A stretch of 64,000 nt of DNA from CAVQCJ01 sp963771835 (GCA_963771835.1 CAVYVA010000002.1:868001-932000); one strand, 5' to 3'; shown: positions 8,634 to 18,216, counted from the first letter of the stretch. The notes: generated from the sequence alone by a model not told the origin. Made by a program: numbers and translations.

Positions 8634-10142
8634 TCACGGGGCCTTGGCCGACCGTTCCCGTAGCCGGCCCTTGGCCACCTTGCCGGTCGACGAGTGCGGC
8701 AGCTCGTCCACCAGCTCGATGATCGTCGGCCACTTGAACCGCGCCAGCCGGGTCCCGACCTGCGCCGTGACGTCGCTGGGCGCGACGTGCGAGCCGGGCC
8801 GGGCCACGACGTACGCCTTCACCGCCTCGCCGGTGTACGGGTGCGGCACGCCTACCACCGCAGCCTCGGTGATGTCCGGGTGCGAGACGATCGCGTCCTC
8901 GACCTCGCGCGGGTAGACGTTGAACCCGCTGACGATGATGAGCTCTTTACGGCGGTCGACGAGGACCAGGTCGCCGTCGTCGTCCTCGTACGCGACGTCG
9001 CCGGTCGCGTACCAGCCCTCCTCGTCCGGACCGCCCGACCCGTCCGGCCAGTAGCCGGAGAAGAGGTTCGGCCCGCGCACGCAGATCTCGCCCGGGTCGC
9101 CCTCCTCCGCGAGCTCGCCCTCGTCGTCGACGAGGCGCAGCTCGACGCCGGGCAGCGGCCGACCGACCGAGCCGGGCTTGGCGACGCCGCCGACCAGGGT
9201 CGAGGTGACACCCGGCGCGGCTTCGGTGAGCCCGTAGCCCTCGAACACCGGCAGGCCGGTCGTCGTCCTGATCTGCTCGATGACGGCCGGCGGCATCGGC
9301 GCCGCCCCGGTGATCAGCAGGCGGACGCCGGCGAACGCCTCGGCCAGCCCGGGCGTCTCCGACCAGGCGACGAACATCGGCGGTGCGCCGGGGATGTTGG
9401 TGACGCCCTCGCGGCGCACCACCTCGAGCGTGCCGACCGGGTCGAACCGGTCGAGCAGGACCGCCGTGGCCGCGCAGCGGGCGACGGCGCCGAGGGTGCC
9501 GTTGAGCGCGTACACGTGGAAGAGCGGCAGCACCACGAGGACGATGTCGTCGGGGGTGACCGCGGGGGTTGGCAGCGCGTGCACCTGCTCGATGCTCGCG
9601 AGCAGCGCGCGGTGGGTGAGCATCGCGCCCTTGGGTCGTCCGCTCGTGCCCGAGGTGTACAGCAGCATCGCGAGATCCTCGGGGTCGGTCACGTGCTCGT
9701 GCGGGGTGCCGGAGAACGAACCGAACGCGACCTCGCCGGGCGCCGGCGCGCCGACGACGACGCGCAGCAGCCGGCCGCCGTCGGGGTCGGGCAGCGCGCG
9801 GGCCGCGGCAGCCCCGGTCCGGTCGAAGATCACCGCGGCTGCACCACTGTCGGCCACCAGCCAGGTCAGCTCCACCGCGGTCGACCCGGTGTTCGCGGGC
9901 ACCGCGACCAGTCCGGCGCGAAGGGCGCCGAAGTACGCGAAGACGAACTCCGGGACGTTGCCGAGCAGCAGCGCCACGCGGTCACCGGGGGCGAGTCCCA
10001 TCCCGCGCAGACCGGCCGCCGCCGTGTCCACGGCTGCGTCGACCTGGTGCCAGGTGAGGGAGCGACCACCGGCCACCAGCGCGACGTGCTCACCGCGCTC
10101 CGCGGCCGCTGCCCGTACCAGATCGGCCAGGTTGGCGCTCAC
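8634..10142 (-). CDS. Acyl-CoA synthetase (AMP-forming ligase)
   Basis: The 502-residue protein belongs to the ANL adenylating superfamily. It has the AMP-binding loop MLLYTSGTSGRPKGAMLTH, the GYGLTEAAPG motif, the hinge VDRRKELIIVSGFNVYPREV and the C-terminal catalytic lysine segment SSTGKVAKGRL. It activates a carboxylic acid with ATP and CoA, likely a fatty or aryl acid; the specificity cannot be told. GTG at 10142 is the start, 29 bp from the divergent HAD gene. Confidence 0.9.
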   Translation of the reverse strand: MSANLADLVRAAAAERGEHVALVAGGRSLTWHQVDAAVDTAAAGLRGMGLAPGDRVALLLGNVPEFVFAYFGALRAGLVAVPANTGSTAVELTWLVADSGAAAVIFDRTGAAAARALPDPDGGRLLRVVVGAPAPGEVAFGSFSGTPHEHVTDPEDLAMLLYTSGTSGRPKGAMLTHRALLASIEQVHALPTPAVTPDDIVLVVLPLFHVYALNGTLGAVARCAATAVLLDRFDPVGTLEVVRREGVTNIPGAPPMFVAWSETPGLAEAFAGVRLLITGAAPMPPAVIEQIRTTTGLPVFEGYGLTEAAPGVTSTLVGGVAKPGSVGRPLPGVELRLVDDEGELAEEGDPGEICVRGPNLFSGYWPDGSGGPDEEGWYATGDVAYEDDDGDLVLVDRRKELIIVSGFNVYPREVEDAIVSHPDITEAAVVGVPHPYTGEAVKAYVVARPGSHVAPSDVTAQVGTRLARFKWPTIIELVDELPHSSTGKVAKGRLRERSAKAP

Positions 10143-10171
10143 TGCCGGAGTCTCCCATACGCTCTTGGCTC

Positions 10172-11044
10172 GTGGCGGACGAGCGGACGGACGTCGCGCC
10201 GGCCCGACTGGCCGGCCGGGCGGCGGCCGCGGTCGCCGAGGTCGAGGCCGCGCTGACCGCACCGCCCGACCCGACCGCTGCGGCCTTCTTCGACATCGAC
10301 AACACGGTCGTCCGCGGTGCCTCGATCTTCTACCTGGGCATGGGACTGGCTCGGCGCAAGTTCTTCACCACGCGCGACGTGGTCGGCTTCGTCGGCGACC
10401 AGGTGCGGTTCCGGCTGTCCGGGTCCGAGCACGAGGCGCACATGGCCGACGCGACCGAGGCGGCCCTGTCGTTCGTGCGCGGGCACGAGGTCAGCGAGGT
10501 CGTCGCGATGGGGCGCGAGATCTTCGACGAGAGCATCGCGGCCAAGATCTACCCCGGCACGCTGGCGCAGGCCCGCGCGCACCTGGACGCGGGCCAGCGG
10601 GTGTGGCTGGTGTCCGCAGCCCCGGTCGAGCTGGCCACGATCATCGCCAAGCGGCTCGGCCTGACCGGCGCGCTCGGCACGGTCTCGGAGATCGAGCACG
10701 GCGTGTACACCGGTCGGCTGGTCGGCACACCGCTGCACGGACCGGCGAAGGCGGAGGCGGTGCGGGCCCTGGCCGAGCGGGAAGGGCTGGACCTGGCCAG
10801 GTGCGCCGCGTACTCGGACTCGGCCAACGACATCCCGATGCTCTCTCTGGTCGGCGACCCGTGCGCGGTGAACCCCGACCCGAAGCTGCGCCGGCACGCA
10901 CGCGACCTCGGCTGGCGGATCCAGGACTACCGCACCGGGCGCAAGGCCGCGATCATCGGCGTCCCGGTCGTCGGCGGTGTCGCGACGGCCGCCGGGCTGG
11001 CCGCGATCGCAGTCGCGCTCGAGCGCCGCCGCCGCCGCGGCTGA
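10172..11044 (+). CDS. HAD-IB family hydrolase (SerB-like phosphatase)
   Basis: This 290-residue protein shows the HAD motifs in order: FFDIDNTVVRG (nucleophile Asp about residue 41; the second acid is the Asp of DID), LVSAAPVEL, and AYSDSANDIPMLSLVG. A Lys is expected between the last two. HAD-IB enzymes remove phosphate from small molecules or lipids. It sits beside a PlsC-like acyltransferase and an epimerase, the same group as in mycobacteria where it was called SerB1, so a lipid or cell-envelope role is as likely as phosphoserine. Confidence 0.88.
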   Translation: MADERTDVAPARLAGRAAAAVAEVEAALTAPPDPTAAAFFDIDNTVVRGASIFYLGMGLARRKFFTTRDVVGFVGDQVRFRLSGSEHEAHMADATEAALSFVRGHEVSEVVAMGREIFDESIAAKIYPGTLAQARAHLDAGQRVWLVSAAPVELATIIAKRLGLTGALGTVSEIEHGVYTGRLVGTPLHGPAKAEAVRALAEREGLDLARCAAYSDSANDIPMLSLVGDPCAVNPDPKLRRHARDLGWRIQDYRTGRKAAIIGVPVVGGVATAAGLAAIAVALERRRRRG

Positions 11045-11055
11045 CCGCGAGCTGG

Positions 11056-12100
11056 TCAGAAGAAGACGCTGCGCCGCTGCATGAGCAGCTGGTAGAGGGT
11101 GTGCTGGATCGTCTCGCGCACCTGGTCGGTCAGGTTGAACACCAGCATCGGGTCGTCGGCGGCGCCGGGAGCCTGGTCGTCGGTGTGGATCGGCTCGCCG
11201 AACTCGATGATCCACTTGCTGGGCAACGGGATCGCGCCCAGCGGCCCCAGCCAGGGGAACGTCGGCGTGATCGGGAAGTACGGCAGCCCGAGCAGGCGGG
11301 CGAGCGTGCCAGCGTTGCCGATGATCGGGTAGATCTCCTCGGCGCCGACGATGGACACCGGGATGATCGGCACGCCGGTGCGCAGCGCCGCCGACACGAA
11401 CCCGCCGCGGCCGAACCGCTGCAGCTTGTAGCGCTCGGTGTACGGCTTGCCGACGCCCTTGAACCCCTCCGGGAACACTCCGACCACCTCGCCGGCGCGC
11501 AGCAGCCGCTCGGCGTCGGCGTTGCAGGCGAGCGTCGACCCGGTCTTGCGGGCGAACTCGGACACCACCGGGGTGGAGAAGACCAGGTTCGCGCCGAGCA
11601 GTCGCAGCGGCCGCCGAGCCGGGTGCTCGTCGAGCAGCGCGAGCTGCCGTCATCAACGAGTCGACCGCGATCGTGCCGGAGTGGTTCGCCACCACGAGCG
11701 CGCCGCCGGTGGCCGGGACGTTGTCCATGCCGCGCGTCTCGACCCGGAACCAGCGCCGGTACAGCGGGCGCAGCGCGGCGAGCAGCACCTTGTCCGACAG
11801 CTCGGGGTCGAACCCGAACTCGTCGACCTGGTAGTCGCCGGTGATCCGCCGGCGCAGGAACGCCAGCACCTCCGCCACCTTGCGGTCCCAGTCGTCGGGG
11901 AGCCGCTCGTCCGTGGCCGCAGGCTGGCCGAGGGGCTCGGGCTCGGCCACCGGTGGGGTCCCGGCGGCCCGCGGATCGGACGCCGGCCTGGTCCGGGCGG
12001 CGGGCTTGCGAGCCGGCTTGGTCGCGCCGGCCCCGGTCCGCGGCTTCGCGCCCTCGGCGCCTCCGATCGGGATCACCTTCGCCACCCGCGGCTCAGCCAT
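11056..12100 (-). CDS. PlsC-like acyltransferase (frameshifted in this sequence)
   Basis: This is a 1-acyl-glycerol-3-phosphate acyltransferase-family protein, about 347 residues if one extra base near 11651 is removed. The first frame has a Pro/Ala/Arg-rich N-terminus and the acyltransferase motif ALVVANHSGTIAVDSLM; the second has VVGVFPEGFKGVGK and the C-terminal domain. The His-to-Asp gap is six residues, not four, as in this actinobacterial subgroup. ATG at 12100 overlaps the epimerase stop by 8 bp. It probably acylates a phospholipid precursor. The frameshift is likely a sequence error. Confidence 0.84.
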
Positions 12101-13127
12101 CGGTGCTCCCCGCGCCGGCACCCAGGGCGCCCGCCAGCGCGCGTTCGACGGCTTCCACGCGCTCGTGCGGCAGCAACGCGTCCAGCCGCGCCGCGGCGAA
12201 GTCGTCGAAGGTACCGACCGTGCTGAACGCGGGCGAGAAACCCAGCCGTTCGCGCATCCGGGTGGTGTCGACCCCGCGCCCGTAGGTGAGGAAGCGCAGC
12301 TGCTCCGGCGAGAAGTCGACCAGCCGGGCCCGCCGCACGAGGCCGCCGACGGAGGACACCAGGGGCGCCGGCAGCCGCAGGATCGGCTTGCCGGCCCGGC
12401 GGACCGCCTGCGACAGCAGGATCACGCCGTCACCGGCGACGTTGTACGTGCCGGGGTGGTCCTCGACCGTCGCAAGCCGAAGGGCCTCCAGCCCGTCGTC
12501 CTCGTGGCAGAACTGCATGCGCGGGTCGAACCCGAGCACCGTCGGCACCACGGGCAGCTCGAAGTACGCGGACATGGGCGTGGACATCCCGGGCCCGAGG
12601 AAGTTCGCGAACCGCAGCACCGTCACCTGGGCGTCCGGCCGGCGGCGGGCGAACCCGCGCACGTAGCCCTCGACCTCGACCGAGTCCTTCGCGAAGCCGG
12701 AGCGCGGCAGCGAGATCGGCTCCATCTCCTCGGTGAACAGCGCCGGGTCCTTCGGGGAGGCGCCGTAGACCGTCGTCGACGACTTCAGCACCAGCTTGGT
12801 CACCGAGCGGGCCTTCTGGCAGGCGGCGAGCAGCTGCATCGTCCCGATGACGTTGACTTCCTTCATGACCGTGCGGCCACCGGCGCTGCCGGGCTGGGCC
12901 AGGACGCTCATGTGCACCACCGTGTCGACGGCGGCGCTGGCGATGACCTTGGAGATGACCGGGTTGCGGATGTCCGCGCGCACGAACTCGGTGCGGCCCA
13001 GGTCGGTCTGCGGGGGGACGGTGTCGACCCCCACGACCCGCTCCACGGCCGGGTCGTCCTGCAGCATCAGGGCGAGCCGCCCGCCGAGGTGGCGGGCGAC
13101 GCCGGTGACGAGCACGACCCGGCCCAC
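12093..13127 (-). CDS. NAD-dependent epimerase/dehydratase (SDR)
   Basis: The 344-residue protein is an extended short-chain dehydrogenase: the N-terminal nucleotide site VLVTGVARHLGGRLA is a variant of GxxGxxG, followed by ADIRNPVISKVI and VDTVVHMSVLAQPG. The usual YxxxK catalytic pair is not obvious (SSTTVYGASPKD carries the Tyr). It is called GalE2-like in mycobacteria, where it is also next to bS22 and the acyltransferase. The sugar substrate is not known. Start is GTG at 13127, 6 bp after the bS22 stop. Confidence 0.86.
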   Translation of the reverse strand: MGRVVLVTGVARHLGGRLALMLQDDPAVERVVGVDTVPPQTDLGRTEFVRADIRNPVISKVIASAAVDTVVHMSVLAQPGSAGGRTVMKEVNVIGTMQLLAACQKARSVTKLVLKSSTTVYGASPKDPALFTEEMEPISLPRSGFAKDSVEVEGYVRGFARRRPDAQVTVLRFANFLGPGMSTPMSAYFELPVVPTVLGFDPRMQFCHEDDGLEALRLATVEDHPGTYNVAGDGVILLSQAVRRAGKPILRLPAPLVSSVGGLVRRARLVDFSPEQLRFLTYGRGVDTTRMRERLGFSPAFSTVGTFDDFAAARLDALLPHERVEAVERALAGALGAGAGSTDG

Positions 13128-13133
13128 GGCGGG

Positions 13134-13232
13134 CTACTTCTTGTTGCGGCGCTGGACGCGTGTCTTCTTGAGCAGCTTGCGGTGCTTCTTCTTCGCCATG
13201 CGCTTGCGGCGCTTCTTGATGACGGAACCCAC
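13134..13232 (-). CDS. Small ribosomal subunit protein bS22 (AURKAIP1/COX24 domain)
   Basis: A 32-residue gene starts with GTG at 13232. The product is almost all Lys/Arg: GSVIKKRRKRMAKKKHRK, then LLKKTRVQRRNKK. It matches the actinobacterial protein long left unannotated and later found as an extra 30S protein, bS22, in mycobacterial ribosome structures. Its position between the small HTH gene and the epimerase is the same as in Mycobacterium. About 10 of 32 codons would be lost if ATG at 13199 were used instead, so the GTG is preferred. Confidence 0.9.
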   Translation of the reverse strand: MGSVIKKRRKRMAKKKHRKLLKKTRVQRRNKK

Positions 13233-13388
13233 TCCGGTGCCCTTCCCTGAGGTGGCGCGGCGGCCGGCGCAGGGCCGGGCCCGGCCAGCCTACCCGGCTG
13301 CCGCCGGGCGGCCGCACCGCAAGGGGACCCGGACAGGTCCGGCGTGGGCAGCAGGGGTCCGGACCCGAACCGATCGACGCGCCGACGA

Positions 13389-13595
13389 TCAAGCGGTCTC
13401 GACGAACGACCCCTCGAGGTAGTCGTGCACGGCCTGCTCGGGAACCCGGAACGAGCGGCCCACCCGGACCGCGGGCAGGTCGCCCGCGTGGACCAGGCGG
13501 TAGACCGTCATCTTGGAGACCCGCATGATCGAGGCCACCTCGGCCACCGTCAGGAACCGGACCTCTGCCAGAGGACGCTCTTGGCCTTGAACCAT
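13389..13595 (-). CDS. Small helix-turn-helix (excisionase/MerR-type) DNA-binding protein
   Basis: The 68-residue protein reads FLTVAEVASIMRVSKMTVYR (helix-turn-helix) then LVHAGDLPAVRVGRSFRV (wing), the excisionase-family winged helix related to BldC. I use ATG at 13595; a longer reading to 13724 has no family support. Such a gene precedes bS22 in mycobacteria too, so it is a conserved actinobacterial regulator and not a phage excisionase. Targets are unknown. Confidence 0.88.
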   Translation of the reverse strand: MVQGQERPLAEVRFLTVAEVASIMRVSKMTVYRLVHAGDLPAVRVGRSFRVPEQAVHDYLEGSFVETA

Positions 13596-13775
13596 CACGA
13601 CACCGAACCCTCGCCGCGCCGTGGCACCAGGCTTCCCATCCGGTGCGGCATCACGCGCTGTGGCGCCCGATAGTAGTGACGCACGGGCCTGTCGTGCATT
13701 CCGATCGGCAGAACTTCCGTTCACCCGGTTTCTGCGGGCGTTCCCGCCGGCACGCCACCGAGCGCAGCCGAACCG

Positions 13776-14966
13776 TCACAGGTCGCGAGCCGGGTCCAGT
13801 CCGTGCAGCGGGAACACGGCCCGTCGGGTGGCTTCGACGGCACGGTCCAGCAGGTCGCCGTCGGGGTCCGAACCGCTCGACCAGCGGCGCAGCACCGGTG
13901 CGCGGCCGTCGGTCATCCGCCCCGGCGAGCCGCGGCCCAGCCGGGTCAGCACGTACTCCCGCCACGACTCCGGCACCGCCGTCGCGGGGTCGACGGGACG
14001 GTGCACGACCTCCCCGACCAGGTGGGCCCAGGCCCGCGGGACCACCTCGACGTGCTCGTACCCGCCGCCGCCGAGCGCCACCCAGCGACCGCCCGCGTGC
14101 GCGTGCGCGAGCGCGTGCAGCGCGGAGTACGACGCGCGCTGCCCGTCGACGGTGAGGGTCAGGTGCGCCAGCGGGTCGAGGAAGTGGCTGTCGCAACCGT
14201 GCTGGGACACCAGCAGCTCCGGCCTGAACGCGTCCAGCAGCGCCGGCACCACCGAGTCGAACGCGCGCAGCCACCCGTCGTCGCCGGTCCCCGGCGGCAG
14301 GGCGACGTTGACCGCGCAGCCCTCGGCGCCGTGCCCGCCGACGTCGGTCGGGAAGCCGGTGCCGGGGAAGAGCGTGTGCGGCGACTCGTGCAGCGACACG
14401 GTGAGGACCCGTGGGTCGTCCCAGAACGCCCGCTCGACCCCGTCCCCGTGGTGCACGTCCACGTCCACGTACGCGATCCGCTCGACCCCGGCGTCCAGGG
14501 CCCACTGCACGACGACGGCGGCGTCGTTGTAGATGCAGAACCCCGAGGCCGAGCGGCGCATGGCGTGGTGCAGGCCGCCGGCGAGGTTCACCGCGTGCTC
14601 GGACTCGCCGGCCAAGACCGCCCGCACCGCCGCCAGCGAGGCGCCCACCACGTGCGCGGAGGCCTCGTGCATGCCGCCGAAGACGGGGTCGTCCGGCGTG
14701 CCCAGGCCGTGCCCCAGGTCGGTGGCGCCCGGCCGCGGGTCGTCGGAGAGCCGCCGCACCACCGCGACGTACTCGGCGTCGTGCACGAGGCAGAGCTCGT
14801 CGTCGGTGGCGGTGTCGGCGGGCGTCTCGCGGACAAGCTCGGGGTCGAGCAGGCCGAGGTCGCGGGCCAGCCGCACCGCCAGCTCGACGCGGACCGGCGC
14901 CAGCGGGTGCCCGGGACCGAAGTCGTACGCCGCGAGGCGCTCGTCCCAGACGAACGTGGCCGGCAC
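13776..14966 (-). CDS. AcuC-like histone deacetylase family protein
   Basis: This 396-residue arginase/deacetylase-fold protein shows the zinc-site and active-site segments: LAGGLHHAMR, YVDVDVHHGDGVE (metal Asp and His), VSQHGCDSHFLDPLAHL (metal Asp) and the Tyr loop ALGGGGYE. It likely removes acetyl groups from lysines, as AcuC does for acetyl-CoA synthetase, or from polyamines. It lies 7 bp after proC on the same strand and could be co-transcribed with it. Confidence 0.9.
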   Translation of the reverse strand: MPATFVWDERLAAYDFGPGHPLAPVRVELAVRLARDLGLLDPELVRETPADTATDDELCLVHDAEYVAVVRRLSDDPRPGATDLGHGLGTPDDPVFGGMHEASAHVVGASLAAVRAVLAGESEHAVNLAGGLHHAMRRSASGFCIYNDAAVVVQWALDAGVERIAYVDVDVHHGDGVERAFWDDPRVLTVSLHESPHTLFPGTGFPTDVGGHGAEGCAVNVALPPGTGDDGWLRAFDSVVPALLDAFRPELLVSQHGCDSHFLDPLAHLTLTVDGQRASYSALHALAHAHAGGRWVALGGGGYEHVEVVPRAWAHLVGEVVHRPVDPATAVPESWREYVLTRLGRGSPGRMTDGRAPVLRRWSSGSDPDGDLLDRAVEATRRAVFPLHGLDPARDL

Positions 14967-14973
14967 CCTGGGG

Positions 14974-15780
14974 TCAGTCCTGACCGGACGCGAGCGCGCG
15001 GGACCGGTCCCGCGCCGCCTCCAGCGCGATGAGGAACGCGGCCCGGACCTTGTGGTCCTCCAGCTCGCGCACGGCGGCCGCGGTGGTGCCGGCCGGCGAG
15101 GTCACGTTCTCGCGCAGGACCATCGGGTGCTCACCGGTCTCGCGCAGCATCTTCGCGGCACCGACCGTGGTCTGGATGACCAGCTCGTTCGCGGTGGCCC
15201 GGGGCAGCCCGAGGTGCACACCCGCCTCGATCATGGCCTCGACCACGAAGAAGATGTACGCAGGCCCGGAGCCGCTCACCGCCGTGACCGCGTCCTGCTG
15301 CTTCTCCGGCACCCGGACCACGTGCCCGACCGAGCGCAGCAGCGCCTCGGCCTCGGCCAGGTGCCCCTCGTCGCAGTGCGAGCCCGGCGAGATCGCGGCC
15401 ATGCCCTCGTCGACCAGCGCCGGGGTGTTGGGCATGACCCGCACGACCGGGGTGCCCTGGGCCAGCCGCTGCTCGACGAACGCCGTCGTGATCCCGGCGG
15501 CGAGCGAGACCACCAGGGCGCCCGGACGCACGTACGGGCTGATCTCGTCCAGCAGGGCCGCCATGTCCTGCGGCTTGACCACCAGGACGAGGGTGTCTGC
15601 CCGGGTGGCCGCGTCGACGTTGCCCACGACGTCGACGCCGTACCGCTCGGCCAGCTCCTTGGCCCGTTCCGGCCGGCGCTCGGACACGACCAGGTCGCCG
15701 GCCTGCCGACCCGCGCGCAGCAGCCCGGACAGCAACGTCTCGCCCATCACGCCGGCACCCAGCACCGCGACCAGTCCCAT
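14974..15780 (-). CDS. proC: Pyrroline-5-carboxylate reductase
   Basis: The 268-residue enzyme reduces pyrroline-5-carboxylate to proline. The Rossmann start VAVLGAGVMGETLLSGLL, the signature VVRVMPNTPALVDEGM and the C-terminal helical region TAVSGSGPAYIFFVVEAM with GVHLGLPRATA are all typical. Immediately upstream, 15 bp away and on the same strand, is proline dehydrogenase, which runs the opposite reaction, so both directions of the proline-P5C pair are coded together. Confidence 0.96.
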   Translation of the reverse strand: MGLVAVLGAGVMGETLLSGLLRAGRQAGDLVVSERRPERAKELAERYGVDVVGNVDAATRADTLVLVVKPQDMAALLDEISPYVRPGALVVSLAAGITTAFVEQRLAQGTPVVRVMPNTPALVDEGMAAISPGSHCDEGHLAEAEALLRSVGHVVRVPEKQQDAVTAVSGSGPAYIFFVVEAMIEAGVHLGLPRATANELVIQTTVGAAKMLRETGEHPMVLRENVTSPAGTTAAAVRELEDHKVRAAFLIALEAARDRSRALASGQD

Positions 15781-15795
15781 GGCGGCCAGCCCTTC

Positions 15796-16731
15796 TCAGC
15801 TCTTGGACGCGACTGCGCGCAGCAGGAGCGCCAGGTTGGCGGGCTTCTCGGCCAGCCGGCGGACGAGGTAGCCCCACCACTGGTCCCCGTACGGCAGGTA
15901 CACGCGCACCCTCTCGCCCTGACCGGCCAGCCGCGCCTGCTCGTCCGGGCGGACGCCGTACAGCATCTGGTACTCGTAGGAGCCCTTGGGCCGCTCGTGC
16001 CGGACCGCGAGGGCCCCCGCGATCTCGATCAGCCGCGGGTCGTGGCTGGCCACCATCGGGTAGCCGGCGCCGGCGAGCAGGACCTTCAGGCACCGGACGT
16101 ACGAACGGTCCACCTCGGCCTTGTCCGCGAACGCGACGGACGGCGGCTCCCGGTACGCCCCCTTGCACAGGCGCACCCGGGACCCTTCGTACGCGAGGTC
16201 CGCGCAGTCGGTCTCGGTCCGGAACAGGTACGACTGGAGCACCGCGCCGGTCGAGGGGAAGTCGCGGCGGAGCTCGGCCAGGATGCCCAGCGTGGAGTCG
16301 GTGGTGGTGTGGTCCTCCATGTCGAGCGTGACCGTGGTGCCGGCCGCGTGCGCAGCGGCACAGATCTGCCGGGCGTGCTCCAGGGCGATCTTCTCGCCGT
16401 CGCCGGGCAGCGCCTGCCCGACCGCCGACAGCTTCACGCTCACCTCGGCGCCGCCGCTCAGGCCCTCCTCGGCCAGGCGGCCGAGCAACGTGACGTATGC
16501 GGACCGCGTGGCTTCGGCCTGGGCCGCCTCGGTGGTGTCCTCGCCGAGGTGGTCGATCGTGGCGAGCAGGCCGGCCGCGACCAGCTCACGGGTGGCCCTG
16601 ACGGCGTCCTCGGTGTCGTCGCCGGCGACGAAGCGGCGCACCAGGCCACGGGAGACCGGTGCGGCCGCGGCCACGGCGCGCAGCCGGTCGCTGCGCGCGG
16701 CCGACAGCAGCACTCCACGGATCACGCCCAC
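15796..16731 (-). CDS. Proline dehydrogenase
   Basis: This 311-residue FAD TIM-barrel protein is the monofunctional type (PutB-like). Seen are VSVKLSAVG, TTVTLDMEDHTTTDSTL, QSYLFRTETDCADL, RVRLCKGAYREP and the C-terminal VRVYLPYGDQWWGYLVRRLAEKPAN, all active-site segments. It oxidises proline to pyrroline-5-carboxylate and passes electrons to quinone. The P5C dehydrogenase partner is not in the window. It is upstream of proC in the same run. Confidence 0.93.
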   Translation of the reverse strand: MGVIRGVLLSAARSDRLRAVAAAAPVSRGLVRRFVAGDDTEDAVRATRELVAAGLLATIDHLGEDTTEAAQAEATRSAYVTLLGRLAEEGLSGGAEVSVKLSAVGQALPGDGEKIALEHARQICAAAHAAGTTVTLDMEDHTTTDSTLGILAELRRDFPSTGAVLQSYLFRTETDCADLAYEGSRVRLCKGAYREPPSVAFADKAEVDRSYVRCLKVLLAGAGYPMVASHDPRLIEIAGALAVRHERPKGSYEYQMLYGVRPDEQARLAGQGERVRVYLPYGDQWWGYLVRRLAEKPANLALLLRAVASKS

Positions 16732-16734
16732 AGG

Positions 16735-17472
16735 CTACGGCGTGCGTCGGCGCAGCGTGGCCGACCCGAGCACGAGCGCCGCCACGACGAAGCCGGCGAC
16801 GATGGCCAGGTCGTGCCAGAACTGGGCGGTCAGGGTCGGGCTGACGGTGAGCAGCTTCATCGCGTCGACTGCGTACGACAGCGGCAGCAGGTCCGAGATC
16901 AGCTCCAGCGCCGGGGGCAGGGTGTCGCGCGGACCGATCAGTCCGCACAGCAGGAGCTGCGGGATGATCAGCGCCGGCATGAACTGCACGGCCTGGAACT
17001 CCGTGCTCGCGAACGCGCTGACGAACAGGCCCAGGCTGCTGCCCAGGACGGCCACCAGCACCGCCACCACGGTGACCGCCCAGACCGGACCCGCCACGTC
17101 CAGGCCCAGCAGGCCGAACGCCACCAGGCTGACGACCACCGCCTGCACCGCGGCGGCGAGCCCGAACGCCAGGCCGTAGCCGAGCAGGAAGTCGGCCTTG
17201 CCCATGGGCAGCGCGAGCAGCCGCTCGAGCGTTCCGCCGGACCGCTCGCGCAGCGTCGCGACCGAGGTGATCAGGAACATCACGATCAGCGGGAAGATCC
17301 CCAGCAGCAGTGCGCCCCAGTGGTCGAACGCGCCGGGCGTCTCGCTGAGTATCCAGGCCAGCAGCGCGAGGATCACCGTGGGAACGGCCAGGATGAGCCC
17401 GATCGTGCGCGGGTCGTGCCGAAGCTGCTGCAGGACGCGGCGGGTGGTCGCCAGCAGGATGCGCGCGCTCAT
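16735..17472 (-). CDS. ABC-2 type transporter permease
   Basis: The 245-residue protein has about six hydrophobic spans (for example TIGLILAVPTVILALLAWIL, LLGIFPLIVMFLITSVATL, VVVAVLVAVLGSSLGLF) and the ABC-2 exporter motif RERSGGTLERLLALPMGKAD. It pairs with the ATPase gene upstream by an ATGA overlap, so the two make one exporter. Substrate is unknown; such pairs export drugs, lipids or polysaccharides. Confidence 0.9.
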   Translation of the reverse strand: MSARILLATTRRVLQQLRHDPRTIGLILAVPTVILALLAWILSETPGAFDHWGALLLGIFPLIVMFLITSVATLRERSGGTLERLLALPMGKADFLLGYGLAFGLAAAVQAVVVSLVAFGLLGLDVAGPVWAVTVVAVLVAVLGSSLGLFVSAFASTEFQAVQFMPALIIPQLLLCGLIGPRDTLPPALELISDLLPLSYAVDAMKLLTVSPTLTAQFWHDLAIVAGFVVAALVLGSATLRRRTP

Positions 17473-18203
17473 GCGGCCCCCCCGTCGCCGCGGTCCGCCT
17501 CGACGATGGCGAGGAACGCGCCCTCGACGTCGGCCGCGCCGGTCCGCGCGATCAGTCCGGCCTCGGTGTCGTCGGCCACGATCAGCCCGTCCCGCATGAG
17601 GACCAGCCGGTCGCAGCGCGACGCCTCGTCCATCACGTGCGACGACACCAGCAGCGCGACGCCGTCGTCGGCCAGCCGGCGGAACATGTCCCACAGGTCG
17701 CGGCGCAGGACGGGGTCCAGACCGACCGTCGGCTCGTCCAGGACCAGCAGCCGGGGCGAGCCGAGCAGGGCCGTCGCGAGCGAGACCCGGCTGAGCTGAC
17801 CGCCCGACAGAGTGTCGGCGCGCTCGTCGGCCTCGTCGTGCAGCGCGACCTCGTCCAGCACCCGGTCGACGTCGGAGCGCGCGGCACCGACGACGACGGC
17901 GAAGTACGCGACGTTCTCCCGGACGGTCAGGTCCGGGTACACCGCCGGTGCCTGGGTGACGTACCCGACCTGGTGACGCAGCACCGGGTCGCCGGCCGGC
18001 CGGCCGAGCACCTCGCAGGTCCCGGTCACGCGGGCCTGGACACCCACGATGGCGCGCATCAGCGAGGTCTTGCCGCACCCGCTCGGTCCGAGCAGCCCGG
18101 TGACCGAGCCGGCGTCCACGCCGAAGGAGACGTCGCGGACGACGGCGCGCCCCCCGCGTACCACCTGCAGTCCGTCGACCCGTAGCCCTGCCGTTGTGCT
18201 CAC
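17469..18203 (-). CDS. ABC transporter ATP-binding protein
   Basis: The 244-residue ATPase shows Walker A GLLGPSGCGKTSLMRAI, signature TLSGGQLSRVSLA, Walker B RLLVLDEPTVGLDP and the H-loop SSHVMDEA, in the DRI/ABC-2 exporter subgroup. GTG at 18203 is taken as the start, because residues before it look non-coding and this leaves an upstream control region with a long inverted repeat (18217-18288). Confidence 0.92.
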   Translation of the reverse strand: MSTTAGLRVDGLQVVRGGRAVVRDVSFGVDAGSVTGLLGPSGCGKTSLMRAIVGVQARVTGTCEVLGRPAGDPVLRHQVGYVTQAPAVYPDLTVRENVAYFAVVVGAARSDVDRVLDEVALHDEADERADTLSGGQLSRVSLATALLGSPRLLVLDEPTVGLDPVLRRDLWDMFRRLADDGVALLVSSHVMDEASRCDRLVLMRDGLIVADDTEAGLIARTGAADVEGAFLAIVEADRGDGGAA

Positions 18204-18216
18204 GCCCCCACTGTGC

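Noticed and set aside
14533..17799. Very long open frame of over 1000 codons on the + strand
   Set aside because: It is antisense to acuC, proC, proline dehydrogenase and the ABC genes; GC-rich DNA keeps such frames open. The composition is low-complexity Arg/Gln/His and has no family match.
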